The position numbers were made by a program, and so were the translations under genes. From NCBI RefSeq assembly GCF_023502145.1, contig NZ_JAMFLI010000004.1:1-64000 (forward strand): DNA of 64,000 nt. The letters run 5' to 3'. Of this stretch, positions 8,735-18,687 are shown piece by piece. This DNA is from Craterilacuibacter sp. RT1T (GTDB taxonomy: Bacteria; Pseudomonadota; Gammaproteobacteria; Burkholderiales; Chromobacteriaceae). The notes beneath the pieces were generated by a model, which searched no databases, was not told the origin of the DNA, and saw nothing but the letters and a program-made list of their open reading frames with translations. Positions within the stretch are counted from its first letter, which is position 1. Every line of letters starts with the position of its first letter.

Positions 8735-9499
8735 CTACAACCTCACCTCTATCCCCGCCGCGCGCATGGCCTCTTTCGCCTGACGCACCGTGTACTCGCC
8801 GAAGTGAAAGATACTGGCCGCCAGCACCGCATCGGCCTTGCCCTGGGTGACCCCATCGACCAGATGCTGCAGATTGCCGACGCCGCCGGAGGCAATGACC
8901 GGCACCGACACGGCATCCGCGACCGCACGCGTCAGTGCCAGATTGAAGCCGGCCTTGGTTCCGTCGCGATCCATGCTGGTGAGCAGGATTTCACCGGCGC
9001 CATAATCGGCCATCTTGACCGCCCACTCGACCGCATCGATGCCGGTGGCGCGGCGTCCGCCGTGAGTAAAGATTTCCCAGCGGCTGTTGTCGGCATTGAC
9101 CGCCTTGGCGTCCACCGCCACCACAATGGCCTGACAACCGAAACGCGCGGCCGCCTCACGCACCAGATCGGGATCGGTGATGGCCGCCGTATTGATGCCG
9201 ACCTTATCGGCACCGGCATTCAGCAGACGGCGGATATCATCGACCTTACGCACGCCGCCTCCCACTGTCAGCGGAATAAAGACCTGATCGGCGACCGCTT
9301 CGATCACATGCAAAATCAGATCACGCTCGTCGGAACTGGCGGTGATATCAAGAAAAGTCAGCTCGTCGGCACCCTGATCGTTGTAGCGTTTCGCAATCTC
9401 GATCGGATCGCCGGCATCACGCAAGCCAAGGAAATTGACGCCCTTGACCACACGGCCGGCGTTGACATCGAGACAGGGAATAATGCGTTTGGCGAGCAT
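8735..9499 (-). CDS. hisF: Imidazole glycerol phosphate synthase cyclase subunit HisF
   Basis: This 254-residue TIM-barrel protein uses ammonia delivered by HisH to form imidazole glycerol phosphate and AICAR. The N-terminal [20 protein letters not shown] and the phosphate-binding glycine motifs (VGGGVR, ASGGVG) are present. It is flanked on both sides by heptamer repeats. AICAR released here feeds PurH, whose gene end is at the right edge of the window. Confidence 0.97.
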   Translation of the reverse strand: MLAKRIIPCLDVNAGRVVKGVNFLGLRDAGDPIEIAKRYNDQGADELTFLDITASSDERDLILHVIEAVADQVFIPLTVGGGVRKVDDIRRLLNAGADKVGINTAAITDPDLVREAAARFGCQAIVVAVDAKAVNADNSRWEIFTHGGRRATGIDAVEWAVKMADYGAGEILLTSMDRDGTKAGFNLALTRAVADAVSVPVIASGGVGNLQHLVDGVTQGKADAVLAASIFHFGEYTVRQAKEAMRAAGIEVRL

Positions 9500-9510
9500 G
9501 GGCGTAGAAC

Positions 9511-9712
9511 CGGGAAGGGTGGGAGGTGAATAGGGAGTGGAGAGTGGGGAGTAGGGGCTGGGGAGCGGGGAACTAGGAGCTAGGAGCTAGGAGCTGGGAG
9601 CGGGGAACCGGGAGCTGGGAGCTGGGAGCTGGGGACGTTACTCCCTACTCCCTACTCCCTACTCCCCACTCCCCATCACGCCCTACTCCCTGCCCTCTAC
9701 TCCCCACCCCGC
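9511..9712. repeat. Large heptanucleotide repeat block between hisA and hisF
   Basis: About 200 bases are built from two heptamer types: GGGGAGT-like units and a second run of GGAGCTA/GGAGCTG units (about 9570-9633). These are followed by CCCTACT units from 9639 on. The purine-rich left half can pair with the pyrimidine-rich right half. It sits within the his operon and encodes nothing convincing. Confidence 0.8.
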
Positions 9713-9718
9713 CGTCTG

Positions 9719-10459
9719 TCAGTCCGACAACTCGTCCGCCAGCGCTTGCGCTTCGGCAAAATCGATGCTGCCTTCGTAGATGGCACGGCCCGTGATGGCA
9801 CCTTCGATACCCTCGGCCTGTACCGCGCACAGGGCACGGACATCATCCAGATTGGTCAGGCCACCCGAAGCGATCACCGGCACGGTCAGCGCCTGTGCCA
9901 GCTTGACGGTGGCGTCGACATTGACACCATTCATCATGCCGTCGCGACCGATATCGGTGTAAATCACCGACACCACGCCATAGTCCTCGAAGCGCTTGGC
10001 CAGATCGATCACCTTGTGCGGCGTCACCTTGGCCCAGCCATCGATGGCGACCATGCCGTCTTTGGCATCCAGGCCGACAATGACGTGGCCGGGAAAGGCA
10101 TCACAGGCATCGTGCAGAAAGCCCGGGTTTTTCACCGCAGCCGTACCGATAATCACATACTTCAGGCCCATATCGAGATAAGCCTCGATGGTGTCCAGAT
10201 CGCGGATGCCGCCACCCAGTTGCACCACCATATCCTTGCCGACCGCACCCAGAATATCGCGGATGATGCCGCGATTCTTGGGCTTGCCGGCAAAAGCACC
10301 GTTGAGGTCAACCAGATGCAGGCGCTCGGCACCGGCATCGCGCCAGTGCAGCGCGACCTTGACCGGGTCATCGGAAAACACGGTCGCGTCGTCCATCACG
10401 CCCTGCTTCAGGCGTACGCATTGGCCGTCTTTAAGATCGATAGCGGGTATCAGCAACAT
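9719..10459 (-). CDS. hisA: ProFAR isomerase HisA
   Basis: This 246-residue TIM-barrel isomerase of histidine synthesis has the N-terminal [17 protein letters not shown] and the phosphate motifs LGGGIRD and ASGGL. It converts ProFAR to PRFAR, the substrate of HisF-HisH. The gene is downstream of hisH by about 21 bases and is followed by the large repeat block. Confidence 0.97.
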   Translation of the reverse strand: MLLIPAIDLKDGQCVRLKQGVMDDATVFSDDPVKVALHWRDAGAERLHLVDLNGAFAGKPKNRGIIRDILGAVGKDMVVQLGGGIRDLDTIEAYLDMGLKYVIIGTAAVKNPGFLHDACDAFPGHVIVGLDAKDGMVAIDGWAKVTPHKVIDLAKRFEDYGVVSVIYTDIGRDGMMNGVNVDATVKLAQALTVPVIASGGLTNLDDVRALCAVQAEGIEGAITGRAIYEGSIDFAEAQALADELSD

Positions 10460-10480
10460 GATGCATTCATCTACAGAAGG

Positions 10481-11122
10481 TTAAACACAGCCATCCCAGG
10501 CAAGGAAGTTCTTCATCATCTGAAGCCCTGCGCGGTGGCTCTTTTCGGTGTGGAACTGCGTGGCAAAAATATTGTTACGCCCGACGATACAGGAAAACCG
10601 TTCGGGATACTCGCTCTCGGCCAGCGTCAAGGCCGCATCGTCAGGCGCAAAGTGATAACTGTGGACAAAATAGAAGCGCTCGCCGTCTTCGATGCCGGCA
10701 AACAGGGGGTGCGGCCGGGTCTGAAACACGCGGTTCCAGCCCATATGCGGCACTTTCAGGCGCTCGCCGTGCGCATCGTGCAAGTCATGGCCAAAGCGCA
10801 GCACATGGCCCGGGAAAATGCCCAGCCCGCTGGTACCCCCCTCGGCGCTGTGTTCAAACAGGAGCTGGGCGCCGACGCAAATGCCGAAAAACGGCTTGCT
10901 GCGCGTGGTTTCCAGCACTGCCTCGGCCAGGCCGTGGGCGCGCAGTTCGCGCATGCAGTCCGGCATCGCGCCTTGTCCGGGAAACACCACCTTGTCGGCT
11001 TTGACCACACGATCCGGATCGGAGGTCAAAAAAACTTCGGTGCCGCTGTCGCTGACTGCCTGCACCGATTTCAACACCGAGTGCAGGTTGCCCATGCTGT
11101 AATCGATAATGGCGACCTTCAT
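10481..11122 (-). CDS. hisH: Imidazole glycerol phosphate synthase glutaminase subunit HisH
   Basis: This 213-residue class I glutamine amidotransferase has a nucleophile elbow [12 protein letters not shown] with the catalytic Cys and a C-terminal [10 protein letters not shown] with catalytic His and Glu. It supplies ammonia to HisF. Its ATG overlaps the hisB stop by four bases. Confidence 0.97.
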   Translation of the reverse strand: MKVAIIDYSMGNLHSVLKSVQAVSDSGTEVFLTSDPDRVVKADKVVFPGQGAMPDCMRELRAHGLAEAVLETTRSKPFFGICVGAQLLFEHSAEGGTSGLGIFPGHVLRFGHDLHDAHGERLKVPHMGWNRVFQTRPHPLFAGIEDGERFYFVHSYHFAPDDAALTLAESEYPERFSCIVGRNNIFATQFHTEKSHRAGLQMMKNFLAWDGCV

Positions 11123-11712
11123 GCCGTCAAGGTCCCCTTGGTCGAGGGCATCTGCCCGGCCATGCGCTCGTCGAACTCGACCGCCATGCGCAGCGCACGG
11201 CCAAAGGCCTTGAACACGGTCTCGGCCTGATGGTGGCTGTTGATCCCGCGCAGATTGTCGATATGCAGCGTGACCATGCTGTGGTTGACGAAACCGTGGA
11301 AGAACTCGGAAAACAGGTCGACATCGAAACTGCCGATGCAGGCGCGGGTGAAATCAAGGTTGTAAACCAGACCCGGGCGACCGGACAAATCAATCACCAC
11401 ACGGGACAAGGCCTCGTCCAGCGGCACATAAGCATGGCCATAACGGCGTATGCCCTTCTTGTCGCCGATGGCGCGGGCAAAAGCCTGACCCAGCGTAATG
11501 CCCAGATCTTCTACCGTGTGATGGGCATCGATATGCAGGTCGCCGACCGCATGGATATCGAGGTCGATCAGGCCGTGACGCGCAATCTGGTCCAGCATAT
11601 GGTCAAGAAAGGGCACGCCGGTCTCGAAGCGGCCGATGCCGCTGCCGTCAAGATTCAGCGAGACGGTGATCTGCGTTTCGGAAGTATTACGGGTAACAGT
11701 CGCGGTACGCAT
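11119..11712 (-). CDS. hisB: Imidazoleglycerol-phosphate dehydratase HisB (monofunctional)
   Basis: This 197-residue manganese enzyme has the metal-binding motifs DHHTVED-like (HHTVEDLGI) and NSHHQAE. It lacks the histidinol-phosphatase domain of enterobacterial HisB, so that step needs a separate phosphatase, not found in the window. It is coupled to hisH by an ATGA overlap and lies four bases after hisC. Confidence 0.97.
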   Translation of the reverse strand: MRTATVTRNTSETQITVSLNLDGSGIGRFETGVPFLDHMLDQIARHGLIDLDIHAVGDLHIDAHHTVEDLGITLGQAFARAIGDKKGIRRYGHAYVPLDEALSRVVIDLSGRPGLVYNLDFTRACIGSFDVDLFSEFFHGFVNHSMVTLHIDNLRGINSHHQAETVFKAFGRALRMAVEFDERMAGQMPSTKGTLTA

Positions 11713-11715
11713 GGT

Positions 11716-12786
11716 TCAGCTCAGAATGTCGTAAAGGGCGGCCAGCAGCGCATCGTTCTCTTGCGGGCTGCCGACGGTCAAGCGCAGGCAGTCCTGAAGC
11801 AGCGGATGGGCGCCATCCAGTTTCTTGATCAAGATCTTGTCCGCCTTGAGCGCCTCGAATACGGCCAAAGCCCCCGGCAAACGGCAGGTGATGAAGTTGG
11901 CCTCGCTGGCAAACACCGTCATCTGCGGCAAGGCGGCAAGCGCCGCGGCCAGACGCGTGCGCTCGGCGCGCAGGATCCTGGCCTGTTCATCGAATAGCGG
12001 CAGATGGTCGAGCGCGAAATGGGCCGCTTCCTGCGTCAGCACATTGATATTGTAAGGCGGACGCACCTTGTCGATTTCAGCCAGCCATGCAGGATGGCCG
12101 GCAGCATATCCCAGACGGATGCCGGCCAGGCCCACTTTGGACACGGTGCGCAAAACCAGCAGATTCGGCACGGTACCGGCCTGCGCCATCCAGCTGTCGT
12201 CGGCAAAAGCCTGATAGGCCTCATCGACCACCACCAGCCCCGGTGCGGCGGCGATAATCGCTTCGACCGCCGCGCGCGGATAGCGGTTGCCGGTCGGATT
12301 ATTCGGGTAGGACAGAAAGACGACCGCCGGCTGCTGCACCGCAATCGCGTCCAGCGTGGCGGCCAGGTTCAGGCTGAAGTCGGCATTCAAGGGGACGCCG
12401 ACATAGTCCATGCCGGACAGGATGGCGTTCATGCGGTACATCACGAACGAGGGCTCAAGCGCCAGCAGTTTGGCGCCCGGGCGGGCCAGCGTCTGGGTAA
12501 TCAGGGTAATCAGCTCATCCGAACCATTGCCCAGCAAGACTTCCGCCGCATCAGGGATGCCAAACGCAGCCTTAAGCCGTGGCTTGAGGCCGGCACCGGC
12601 CGGGTCGGGATAGCGGTTAATGGCGACACGGCCAAGACGCGCACCCAGTTCATCCTGCAAAGCCGGCGGCAAAGGAAACGGGTTTTCCATCGCATCCAGC
12701 TTCACCATGCCGCTGGCGTCAGCGACATGGTAAGCCTGCAGCGCCGCAATTTCCGGCCTGATCCATTGTTGTACTGACAATTTCAT
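11716..12786 (-). CDS. hisC: Histidinol-phosphate aminotransferase HisC
   Basis: This 356-residue PLP-dependent class II aminotransferase carries YPNNPTGN and VVDEAYQAF. The pyridoxal-binding lysine lies in RTVSKVGLAGIRLGY. It converts imidazole acetol phosphate to histidinol phosphate. It lies between hisD and hisB, after an intercistronic palindrome. Confidence 0.97.
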   Translation of the reverse strand: MKLSVQQWIRPEIAALQAYHVADASGMVKLDAMENPFPLPPALQDELGARLGRVAINRYPDPAGAGLKPRLKAAFGIPDAAEVLLGNGSDELITLITQTLARPGAKLLALEPSFVMYRMNAILSGMDYVGVPLNADFSLNLAATLDAIAVQQPAVVFLSYPNNPTGNRYPRAAVEAIIAAAPGLVVVDEAYQAFADDSWMAQAGTVPNLLVLRTVSKVGLAGIRLGYAAGHPAWLAEIDKVRPPYNINVLTQEAAHFALDHLPLFDEQARILRAERTRLAAALAALPQMTVFASEANFITCRLPGALAVFEALKADKILIKKLDGAHPLLQDCLRLTVGSPQENDALLAALYDILS

Positions 12787-12829
12787 CTCGATCTTGAGTT
12801 TCGATCCGTCATCACTGCACGAACCTTGT

Positions 12830-12859
12830 TATGTCCATATCGTATCGCGATATGACATA
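12830..12859. other. Intercistronic palindrome between hisD and hisC
   Basis: The arms TATGTC-C-ATATCG (12830-12842) and CGATATGACATA (12848-12859) pair with one bulged base and a 5-base loop. There is no T run, so it is more likely an mRNA processing or stabilising hairpin or a protein site than a terminator. Confidence 0.45.
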
Positions 12860-12870
12860 GAGCGCGAGTC

Positions 12871-14169
12871 CTACGCCTTGCTCTCCATCCTCATCTCGGC
12901 CGCACGCGCATGGGCGGTAAGCCCTTCGCCATGGGCCAACACGCTGGCAATCTGCCCCAGTTGCTGCGCGCCCGCGCGCGAGACGCGGATCAGGCTGCTG
13001 CGCTTCTGAAAATCGTAAACGCCCAAGGGGCTGGCAAAACGGGCGGTGCGGCTGGTCGGCAAGACATGGTTGGGGCCGGCACAATAGTCGCCCAGACTCT
13101 CGGAAGTGAAACGCCCCATAAAGATCGCACCGGCGTGTTTGAGCGCCGGCAGCCAGGCTTCAGGCTCGGCCACCGATAGTTCCAGATGCTCGGGGGCGAT
13201 ATAGTTGGCAATGCGGCAAGCCTCGGCCAGATCGCTGACCTGTACCAGTGCACCGCGATTGCTCAGGCTGGCTTCGATAATGGCGCGCCTTGGCATCAGC
13301 GGCAGCAGCTGCGCGATGCTGGCCTCGACCGCCGCGATATAGGCCGCATCCGGGCATAACAAGATGGCTTGGGCAATCTCGTCATGCTCGGCCTGGCTAA
13401 AGAGATCCATCGCGATCCAGTCAGGATCGGTGCTGCCATCGCAGATCACCAGAATCTCGGACGGGCCGGCCACCATATCAATGCCGACCACGCCGAATAC
13501 ACGACGCTTGGCGGCGGCAACATAGGCATTGCCCGGGCCGGTGATCTTGTCGACCTGGGTAATGGTTTCGGTGCCGTAAGCCAGCGCAGCCACCGCCTGG
13601 GCGCCCCCGACGGTAAACACCTGATCGACACCGGCGATAAAGGCGGCCGCCAGCACCAGATCATTTTTTTCCCCGGCCGGCGTGGGCACCACCATCAGGA
13701 TTTCACCGACCCCGGCAACCTTGGCCGGCAAGGCATTCATCAACACCGAGCTCGGATAGCAGGCCTTGCCGCCGGGCACATAAATACCGACACGATCCAG
13801 CGCGCTCACCTGCTGCCCCAATAGCGTGCCGTCTTCGTCTTCATAGCTCCACGATTGGGCGCGCTGCTTTTCGTGGTAACGCGTCACCCGCTCTGCCGCC
13901 GCGGTAAGCGCCGCGCGCTGCGTATCCGGCAAGCGCAGAAAAGCCGCTTCCAGCTCGGCGCGCGTCAGCGTCAGCTCGGCCATGGACTTAGCCTGCATGC
14001 GGTCAAAACGGTTGGTGTATTCGATAAGCGCGGCATCGCCACGGGTTTTGACATCCTCGCAGATGGCGGCGACACGGGCATCCACCTCCGGGTCCTGCGC
14101 GGTCTCAAAGGCCAGCAGTGCGGCCAGCTTGGCGTCAAAGCCAGGCTCGGTACTATTCAGTTTGTGCAT
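12871..14169 (-). CDS. hisD: Histidinol dehydrogenase HisD
   Basis: This 432-residue zinc and NAD enzyme catalyses the last two oxidations to L-histidine. The signature region [10 protein letters not shown]...[16 protein letters not shown] is present, as is the catalytic H-containing IAPEHLEL segment. It follows hisG by nine bases, which is the usual betaproteobacterial order. Confidence 0.97.
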   Translation of the reverse strand: MHKLNSTEPGFDAKLAALLAFETAQDPEVDARVAAICEDVKTRGDAALIEYTNRFDRMQAKSMAELTLTRAELEAAFLRLPDTQRAALTAAAERVTRYHEKQRAQSWSYEDEDGTLLGQQVSALDRVGIYVPGGKACYPSSVLMNALPAKVAGVGEILMVVPTPAGEKNDLVLAAAFIAGVDQVFTVGGAQAVAALAYGTETITQVDKITGPGNAYVAAAKRRVFGVVGIDMVAGPSEILVICDGSTDPDWIAMDLFSQAEHDEIAQAILLCPDAAYIAAVEASIAQLLPLMPRRAIIEASLSNRGALVQVSDLAEACRIANYIAPEHLELSVAEPEAWLPALKHAGAIFMGRFTSESLGDYCAGPNHVLPTSRTARFASPLGVYDFQKRSSLIRVSRAGAQQLGQIASVLAHGEGLTAHARAAEMRMESKA

Positions 14170-14178
14170 GCGTCCCCC

Positions 14179-14820
14179 TCAGGCCGGTACCGCCGATGCA
14201 AAAGCATCCAGCACCGGCTGTATGGTCGAATATTTCAGCTTGAGCGCCGCCTGGTTCACCACCAGCCGCGAGCTGATGTCGAGAATGTGCTCGACCGCCT
14301 GCAGATTATTGGCTTTCAGCGTATTGCCGGTCGAGACCAGATCGACGATGGCATCCGCCAGCCCGACCAGCGGCGCCAGCTCCATCGAGCCATACAGCTT
14401 GATAATGTCGACATGCACCCCCTTGCGCGCAAAGTGCTCGCGTGCAATTTGTGGATACTTGGTGGCAATTTTAAGGCGGGCGCCGTGCTTAACCGCGGCC
14501 TCGTAGTCAAAGTCGTTCGATACCGCGACCATCATTTTGCAACGGGCAATGTTCAAGTCCAGCGGCTGATACAGACCATCGCCCCCATGCTCGATCAGCA
14601 CATCGCGCCCGGCAATACCCAGATCCGCTGCGCCGTACTGCACATAGGTCGGCACATCGGAAGCGCGCACGATCACCAGCTTGACGTGTTCGTGATTGGT
14701 GTCGATCACCAGCTTGCGCGACGACTCGGGATCCTCGGCCGGCTGAATACCGGCGGCCGCCAATAGGGGTAGGGTTTCTTCGAAAATACGTCCCTTGGAC
14801 AGGGCAATGGTCAGTTTCAT
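14179..14820 (-). CDS. hisG: ATP phosphoribosyltransferase HisG, short form
   Basis: This 213-residue protein catalyses the committed step of histidine synthesis. The motif [14 protein letters not shown] binds PRPP. At this length it is the short form without the C-terminal regulatory domain. In the known family it needs HisZ, a HisRS-like regulatory subunit, for activity and histidine feedback. No hisZ is in the window. It is the first his gene here, preceded by the PilZ gene. Confidence 0.96.
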   Translation of the reverse strand: MKLTIALSKGRIFEETLPLLAAAGIQPAEDPESSRKLVIDTNHEHVKLVIVRASDVPTYVQYGAADLGIAGRDVLIEHGGDGLYQPLDLNIARCKMMVAVSNDFDYEAAVKHGARLKIATKYPQIAREHFARKGVHVDIIKLYGSMELAPLVGLADAIVDLVSTGNTLKANNLQAVEHILDISSRLVVNQAALKLKYSTIQPVLDAFASAVPA

Positions 14821-14841
14821 GATCGTTACTTCTAATAAGAA

Positions 14842-15603
14842 TCAGAGTGACAAGGCGCGGCGCTCGCGCTCCAGCGTGGCGATATAGCGCTGCACCAGGT
14901 TTTCGCGCGCCGAAGTCATATTCAGGAACTGGCAACCGATGCGGGTCACTTCGACATCGTTGCGCTGCAGCTGGGTCTGGCTATAGCGCACCTCGAATGC
15001 CACATCCAGCATGCCAAAAGGCTTAAGCTCGACATGGCAATCGCGGTAAGCATCACCCACGGCAAAACCGGCCACCGCAGGCTGCGGCAGCAATAAGGCC
15101 ATGCCCCCTAGGCTGATATCGGACAGAGCCAGTTCCAGTGCCGCACCAGGATAGTCGCCAATACGGCATAGCAAGGGATTAACCCGCGGCGTCTGGATGC
15201 GGAAGCACTCGCGGCGCTGTAATTTAACGACTGCATCAGGCAGATCGACAGCCAGCGCCACGCGGCCCTCGTAGTCTATGCGCTGCACCGGCCCCAGTAC
15301 ACATTGGGTCTTCACGCCCTCGGGCGCGCAGACAAACACATTGCGCTCGCTGGCCAGCAACTGGCGGTTGGCCTCTTCGTTACCCCCCCAGTCGAACACC
15401 AGACGGCCGGCATCCAGATCGACATCCAGCAAGCGGGTCAGCACAAAAGTCTTGCCGTGATTGGCGAACAAGGTCGCCATCGCGCCGGACAAGGCGATCG
15501 TTTTCAGATGATGGGCAATTTCCAGCCGGGTGCTAAGGGTAAATTGAGCCAGATCCAGCGAACCGGGTTCACGTGGCACATTATTGGGAGAATCTGTACT
15601 CAC
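14842..15603 (-). CDS. ycgR: YcgR-like flagellar brake protein with PilZ domain
   Basis: The 253-residue protein has an N-terminal YcgR-type domain (about 15-125) and a C-terminal PilZ domain. The c-di-GMP-binding motifs are visible: RxxxR at residues 131-135 (RECFR) and DxSxxG at 162-167 (DISLGG). Proteins of this type bind c-di-GMP and slow the flagellar motor. The gene lies 21 bases before hisG on the same strand, so it may share the his promoter or carry it. A c-di-GMP link also fits the LapA-like adhesin in this window. The symbol is by family resemblance. Confidence 0.85.
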   Translation of the reverse strand: MSTDSPNNVPREPGSLDLAQFTLSTRLEIAHHLKTIALSGAMATLFANHGKTFVLTRLLDVDLDAGRLVFDWGGNEEANRQLLASERNVFVCAPEGVKTQCVLGPVQRIDYEGRVALAVDLPDAVVKLQRRECFRIQTPRVNPLLCRIGDYPGAALELALSDISLGGMALLLPQPAVAGFAVGDAYRDCHVELKPFGMLDVAFEVRYSQTQLQRNDVEVTRIGCQFLNMTSARENLVQRYIATLERERRALSL

Positions 15604-15644
15604 TGGGCTTATCCTGATACATGCATGACATCAACTGGCACAGT

Positions 15645-16223
15645 CTACCGCAACAGCTCCCGAATATCATGAACTAGCGCCGCCGAAGGCGTGCCATAAG
15701 CCTGATACACCCGCAAATTGCCCGCGCCATCGAACAGATAGGAGCCGGCGCTATGATCCAGCGTATAGCCACCGCCTTCTGTCACCACCTTTTGTGCCAC
15801 CACCTTGAATTGGCTCGCAACCCGATCGACTTGTGCCTGGCTGCCGGTCAAGCCGATAAAACGCCGGTCGAAATGCGGGACATAAGCGGCCAGTACCGCC
15901 GGGGTATCGCGCGCAGGATCAAGCGACACAAACAAGACTTGCACCTGATCCGCCTGCGGCCCCAGCGCCTTCATGGCCTGCGCATACTCGAGCAAGGTGG
16001 TCGGGCATACATCCGGACAATGGGTGTAACCGAAAAACAGCGCCACCGCCTTGCCGCGAAAATCCGCCAGCGACACCGTCTTGCCCTGCTGATTGATCAG
16101 GGTGAAATTGCCGCCAAAAGCAACGCCGCTGATATCGCTGCCCTTGAATGCGGGCGCGGCGCTCTGCGGCGTACACGCCATCAAAGCCAACAGGCAACAA
16201 GCAAACAGCACGCGGCGCAGCAT
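15645..16223 (-). CDS. SCO1/SenC family copper chaperone lipoprotein
   Basis: This 192-residue protein has a lipoprotein signal with Cys17 (LLALMAC), a thioredoxin fold, the copper-binding CxxxC at residues 69-73 (CPDVC) and a downstream His in the TLDHSAGSYL segment. SCO proteins deliver copper to the CuA site of cytochrome c oxidase subunit II. Its ATG overlaps the ctaB stop (TGATG), so it is the last gene of the oxidase assembly string. Confidence 0.95.
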   Translation of the reverse strand: MLRRVLFACCLLALMACTPQSAAPAFKGSDISGVAFGGNFTLINQQGKTVSLADFRGKAVALFFGYTHCPDVCPTTLLEYAQAMKALGPQADQVQVLFVSLDPARDTPAVLAAYVPHFDRRFIGLTGSQAQVDRVASQFKVVAQKVVTEGGGYTLDHSAGSYLFDGAGNLRVYQAYGTPSAALVHDIRELLR

Positions 16224-17122
16224 CAGGACAGGGGTATCCGCCAGTAGTGATCGAACATCAGCGCCGCAAACAGCCAGGTCAGATACCAGATCGACCCGCG
16301 AAACATGCGCCGAGCAAGTTCATCAGCATACTTGTGATGCAGACGGGCGGCAAGCCCGATGAAATAAGCATTCAACCCCAAGGCAGCCAGCAGATACAGC
16401 AGGCCGCTCGCCCCCAGCGCCACCGGCAACAGGGAGATGGCAGCCAGCAAGATGCTGTATAGCAGCATGGTCAAGGTGGTGAAACGCTCGCCGTGGGTGA
16501 GCGGCAGCATGGGCAGGCCGGCGCTGCGATACTCCTCGCGCCGGTAGAGCGCCAGCGCCCAGAAGTGCGGCGGCGTCCAGGCATAGATAATCAGAAACAG
16601 CACCATGGCCATGGCGCTGACTTCGCCTGTCACCGCGGCCCAGCCAAGTAGCGGCGGCATGGCGCCACTGGCGCCGCCGATCACGATATTTTGCGGCGTA
16701 TTGGGCTTAAGCAGCAGGGTATAGATGACGGCGTAACCGACAAAAGTCGCCAGCGTGAGCCAGGCGGTCAGCGCATTCACAAAAGCCACCAGCAAGGCCA
16801 TGCCGAAACCGCCGCCGGTCAATGCCACGACCAGCGTCAGCGCCACGCCCGCATCACCCCGCGCCGTGGCGCGGCTGGCGGTGCGGCGCATGCGCGCATC
16901 CAGACTCCGCTCAACCAGGCAATTAATCATCGCCGCCGCGCCGGCCACCAGCGCAATGCCCAGCGTAGCCGGCACCATGAGCGCCATATCGGGCAAGCCG
17001 GGGCTCGCCAGCAACATGCCGATGACGGCGCAGAACACAATCAGCAACACCACGCGCGGCTTGGCCAGACGCCACAACTGGCGCACGGAAGGACGGACAG
17101 GGTTCAGGATTTGTGTGCTCAT
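16223..17122 (-). CDS. ctaB: Protoheme IX farnesyltransferase (heme O synthase)
   Basis: This 299-residue UbiA-family membrane prenyltransferase adds farnesyl to heme b. The N-terminal LAKPRVVLLIVFCAVIGM and the loop with NCLVERSLDARMRRTASR, which holds the Asp-rich site, are typical. The start chosen is the ATG overlapping the ctaA stop (ATGA) at 17119-17122. A longer frame exists upstream but lies wholly within ctaA. The product heme O is the substrate for CtaA. Confidence 0.96.
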   Translation of the reverse strand: MSTQILNPVRPSVRQLWRLAKPRVVLLIVFCAVIGMLLASPGLPDMALMVPATLGIALVAGAAAMINCLVERSLDARMRRTASRATARGDAGVALTLVVALTGGGFGMALLVAFVNALTAWLTLATFVGYAVIYTLLLKPNTPQNIVIGGASGAMPPLLGWAAVTGEVSAMAMVLFLIIYAWTPPHFWALALYRREEYRSAGLPMLPLTHGERFTTLTMLLYSILLAAISLLPVALGASGLLYLLAALGLNAYFIGLAARLHHKYADELARRMFRGSIWYLTWLFAALMFDHYWRIPLS

Positions 17123-18162
17123 GCTTGCTCTCCGGACAGTCGGGCAAAACGGCGGGCGCGCACGGCAACAGCGGCCGATAGCGGCGAAGTGAAACGCAAC
17201 GCCAGCGTCAAGGCGCTGGCCAGCAACAACATGGCACCGGCGTTGTGCGCCACGGCCAGCGCCAGGGGCAGACCCAGCACGACATTGGCCACGCCCAGCG
17301 CGATTTGCAGCAGCCACAGCGACAACAAGATGCGGCGCTGTCCCTGCCAGTCAGGCTGATGGCGGCCGCACCACACCAGCAACAACAACAAGAGCGACAC
17401 CAGCACTGCCCCGATGCGGTGTATCCAGTGAATGGCGACCAGATGGCCGAATGACAGCAAGCCGCCATCGGGGGCCATACCCAGCTCGCGAGTCAGATGA
17501 AAAGCATGGTCAAAGCGCATTTCAGCCGGCTGCCACTGCCCGTTGCACTGCGGAAAGCCCTCGCAGGCCAGTGCGGCATAATTGGACGAGACCCAGCCCC
17601 CCAGCAGGATTTGCGCGATCAGAGCCACGACCAGCGCCCATGCCAAAACCCGCTGCCACCATGCCGCACCATGCGGCGGCAAAAACCGCTGGCTGGCCAG
17701 CGCCGCCAACATGGCCACAATCAGCATGCCGCCGATCAGGTGCAAGGACACGATCACCGGCTTGAGCAGCAAGGTGACCGTCCACATGCCCAGCAAACCC
17801 TGCACCACCACCGCCAGCAACAAGAGCGTGCTGATCATGCGGCTGGACAGCGACAGCCGGCGCCGCCAGGCGGTAATACATAACAGCAGAATGACCCCGC
17901 CCAGGCCGGCAGCCAGATAGCGGTGTATCATCTCCTTCCACGCCTTGGCCATGCTGACCGGCCCGTATGGGTCTGCGCTGTGAATGTCGACAATCACATC
18001 CCGCGCATGGGCCGGCGACAGCTGTCCGTAACAACCCGGCCAGTCCGGACACCCCAGCCCGGCATCGGACAGGCGAACAAAAGCGCCCAAGGGCACCACG
18101 ACACAGGCAATCAGCAGAGCCAGCATCAGCAGGCGCTGGATGCTGCGCGGTAATGGTTTCAT
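17119..18162 (-). CDS. ctaA: Heme A synthase CtaA (COX15 family)
   Basis: This 347-residue protein has eight predicted membrane helices and the conserved [18 protein letters not shown] stretch near the N-terminus. It oxidises heme O to heme A for the aa3-type oxidase encoded nearby. A GGGAGG ribosome binding site precedes the ATG. The stop overlaps the ctaB start. Confidence 0.95.
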   Translation of the reverse strand: MKPLPRSIQRLLMLALLIACVVVPLGAFVRLSDAGLGCPDWPGCYGQLSPAHARDVIVDIHSADPYGPVSMAKAWKEMIHRYLAAGLGGVILLLCITAWRRRLSLSSRMISTLLLLAVVVQGLLGMWTVTLLLKPVIVSLHLIGGMLIVAMLAALASQRFLPPHGAAWWQRVLAWALVVALIAQILLGGWVSSNYAALACEGFPQCNGQWQPAEMRFDHAFHLTRELGMAPDGGLLSFGHLVAIHWIHRIGAVLVSLLLLLLVWCGRHQPDWQGQRRILLSLWLLQIALGVANVVLGLPLALAVAHNAGAMLLLASALTLALRFTSPLSAAVAVRARRFARLSGEQA

Positions 18163-18201
18163 GCTCCCCCCTCCCGGTATCGATGCGCCGCCAGCGCCCG
18201 C

Positions 18202-18687
18202 TCAGCCCAGACCGTTATTGGTTTTCATCACCTTGGCCACTTCACGGATGATGCGGGTCGGCTCTGCTCCCGGCGGATAATTCAGCACCTGATTGCCCAA
18301 GGGGTCGACCAGGGTCAGGCCGCTCAGCAAGGTCGGCTCTTGCCCGATCAGCATCGCGACTTGGCGCGTATCCACCGGCGCAGCGGCATCAAACAGCGTC
18401 AAGGACACCAGCCGCTCGCCCGCCTCGCCCTGCGCCAGCTGAATCTGGCCAAGATTGAAACGCTGGCGGCTACACTCGGCATCACAGGGCGCACGCGCGG
18501 CATTGAGCAGCACCCACTTGCCCTTGGGCCAACCCGCTTGCCGGCTGACCGCCAGCGTCTGCGTCGCCAATAATGTGCCGTAGCTCTTGCCGCCGTCAGG
18601 CGGAGCGGCAAAGTAAGTCAGGGTGGACGCCAATACCGGTGCCACACACATGCCCAGAATCAGCCACAACTTGCTACGCGCTTTCAT
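18202..18687 (-). CDS. Membrane-anchored thioredoxin-like oxidase-assembly protein (uncharacterised)
   Basis: This 161-residue protein has one N-terminal transmembrane helix (about 7-27) and a periplasmic domain with a CxxxC motif at residues 68-72 (CDAEC). The end has the pattern of a thioredoxin-like fold (TLVDPLGNQVLNYPPGAEP). Similar unnamed proteins occur between SURF1 and ctaA genes in betaproteobacterial oxidase clusters. The CxxxC resembles that of SCO, suggesting copper or redox handling during oxidase assembly, which is inference. The start overlaps the SURF1 stop by four bases. Confidence 0.75.
   Translation of the reverse strand: MKARSKLWLILGMCVAPVLASTLTYFAAPPDGGKSYGTLLATQTLAVSRQAGWPKGKWVLLNAARAPCDAECSRQRFNLGQIQLAQGEAGERLVSLTLFDAAAPVDTRQVAMLIGQEPTLLSGLTLVDPLGNQVLNYPPGAEPTRIIREVAKVMKTNNGLG

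Noticed and set aside
9645-9830. Small minus-strand frame overlapping the hisA end and repeat block
   Set aside because: It is only the hisA complement in another frame plus heptamer repeat sequence.
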